Made by a program: the position numbers and the translations under genes
Assembly: GCA_004431415.1 (NCBI GenBank)
Contig: QPMI01000402.1
Location: forward strand, 119,735 to 183,734
Length of the DNA stretch: 64,000 nucleotides
Reading direction: 5' to 3'
DNA from: Cyanophora paradoxa
Taxonomy: Eukaryota > Glaucocystophyceae > Cyanophorales > Cyanophoraceae
The notes under the pieces: generated by a model
Databases searched by the model: none
The model's input: only the letters and a program-made list of their open reading frames with translations
What the model was told of the DNA's origin: nothing
Part shown: positions 63,601-64,000 of the stretch, piece by piece
How the letters are laid out: the number at the start of each line of letters is the position of its first letter
Numbering within the stretch: position 1 is the stretch's first letter

Positions 63601-64000
63601 CGCAGACTCTTGCTCGCCTTCTTCGGCCTCGGCGCGGGCCCGGGGCACGGTGGCGCGCTCGATCTTGATGAGGGTCGCGAAGGCATCGCGGCTGTTGTCG
63701 AAGAACTCGGCCAGCGCTGCGGGGCGGGGACAGCAGTGAGCGAACTGCGCTCAAACAGAGATGGAAGGCACGCTCGCACCGCCCATCTTGCTGTCGCGGT
63801 GGTTCTGGCCCAGGGTGTGCACGAAGTTCTCCCCGACGCTCGCCGACTCTGGCTCAGGAGTCTGCGGACGCTCCTCCGGAGGCGCAAGCGAGTGCTCGTC
63901 CTCGAAATCGCCAGCGCCGGTCGCTTCGGACTGCCGGGACGCGCCTGTCTTCGTGTTCATGTCCACGTTCGCTTCGAGGGTTCCGGCTGCTGCGGGGCCG
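60612..64000 (-). CDS. MORC-type GHKL ATPase with CW zinc finger, copy B (5' end outside window)
   Basis: An inverted paralogue of 40599-44124. The first exon in the window (to 63776) includes DFEDEHSLAPPEERPQTPEP and HTLGQNHRDSKMG. Then come the GHKL exons (ALAEFFDNSRDAFATLIKIE; ITDDGSGMTEAELKTCFNMG; YGIGFKSGVLRVAHRVAVF), the 119-residue block around FLRESGFGTEAEVEAQFEAV, the S5-like part (YVFNDRLPGGLLY), the CW finger (NWVQC, SKWRKLPPGHEPPG, ITCEEPEDPWD) and the C-terminal domain (RLELSDGNKKGVFNDFGIFA; WKCCIATKRPVIDPLRDRPC; VLRYPQKDTFF; AFSVYFVPDSPQPK), stop at 60612. The GHKL half is nearly identical to copy A, while the C-terminal half has diverged. The N-terminal exon lies beyond 64000. 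Confidence 0.85.

Overview
The window is nuclear DNA of a GC-rich unicellular eukaryote carrying a complete Polinton-like virus/transposon provirus. The host part is strongly GC-rich, with long G/C homopolymers, very short introns (often below 100 bp, opening GTGCG, GTACCCC or GC and ending CGCAG or similar) and eukaryotic gene families: MFAP1, MORC-CW, ABC1/UbiB kinase, VMA12-like, thioredoxin, beta-carbonic anhydrase. A GC-rich marine protist (bicosoecid such as Cafeteria, pelagophyte or haptophyte) fits. The sequence alone does not settle which; this is inference.

The AT-richer block 1684-13963 (12,280 bp) is a full-length integrated element. It has 605-bp terminal inverted repeats, each containing four 138-bp tandem units that look identical. 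A perfect 6-bp target duplication (CACGCG) flanks it, and its termini begin 5'-AG, as in Polintons/Mavericks. It encodes an rve-type integrase, a long replication protein (N-terminal domain, divergent family B polymerase palm, SF1 helicase, HNH-like tail) split over three frames, a penton-type minor capsid protein, a double-jelly-roll major capsid protein, an FtsK/HerA packaging ATPase with its start shifted by one frame, a RING protein and three small unknown proteins. No protease was recognised. Capsid and replication genes lie in the order expected for a Polinton-like virus. The element sits inside a host gene for an extracellular single-pass membrane protein: the 5' part lies at 1-1683 and the 3' part, with the transmembrane segment, at 13970-14569.

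Host genes to the right, in order: a second secreted/membrane glycoprotein (16832-21053, +); thioredoxin (22473-23891, -), head to head with beta-carbonic anhydrase (24254-25218, +); ABC1/UbiB kinase (26114-30143, -), head to head with MFAP1 (30287-34165, +); a small unknown gene (34518-35147, -); a 5'-truncated second MFAP1 copy (35657-39106, +); a GC minisatellite; MORC-CW ATPase copy A (40599-44124, +); a protein kinase (44951-46690, -); decayed repeats; an inverted partial copy and then the full copy of a VMA12-like gene (47883-49207); a J-domain plus fibronectin-III gene (49408-52661, -), head to head with an F-box/LRR gene (53229-55970, +); a gene carrying the MORC C-terminal domain without its ATPase (56511-58670, -); a small unknown gene (59224-59911, +); and MORC copy B (60612 to beyond the window end, -).

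The host part is shaped by segmental duplication: MFAP1 in tandem, MORC inverted, the VMA12-like gene as a hairpin, and one intergenic promoter region copied. All multi-exon host models were assembled by eye from splice signals and protein family patterns. The exon joins of thioredoxin and carbonic anhydrase were checked to the base; the others are gene spans with recognised exons inside.
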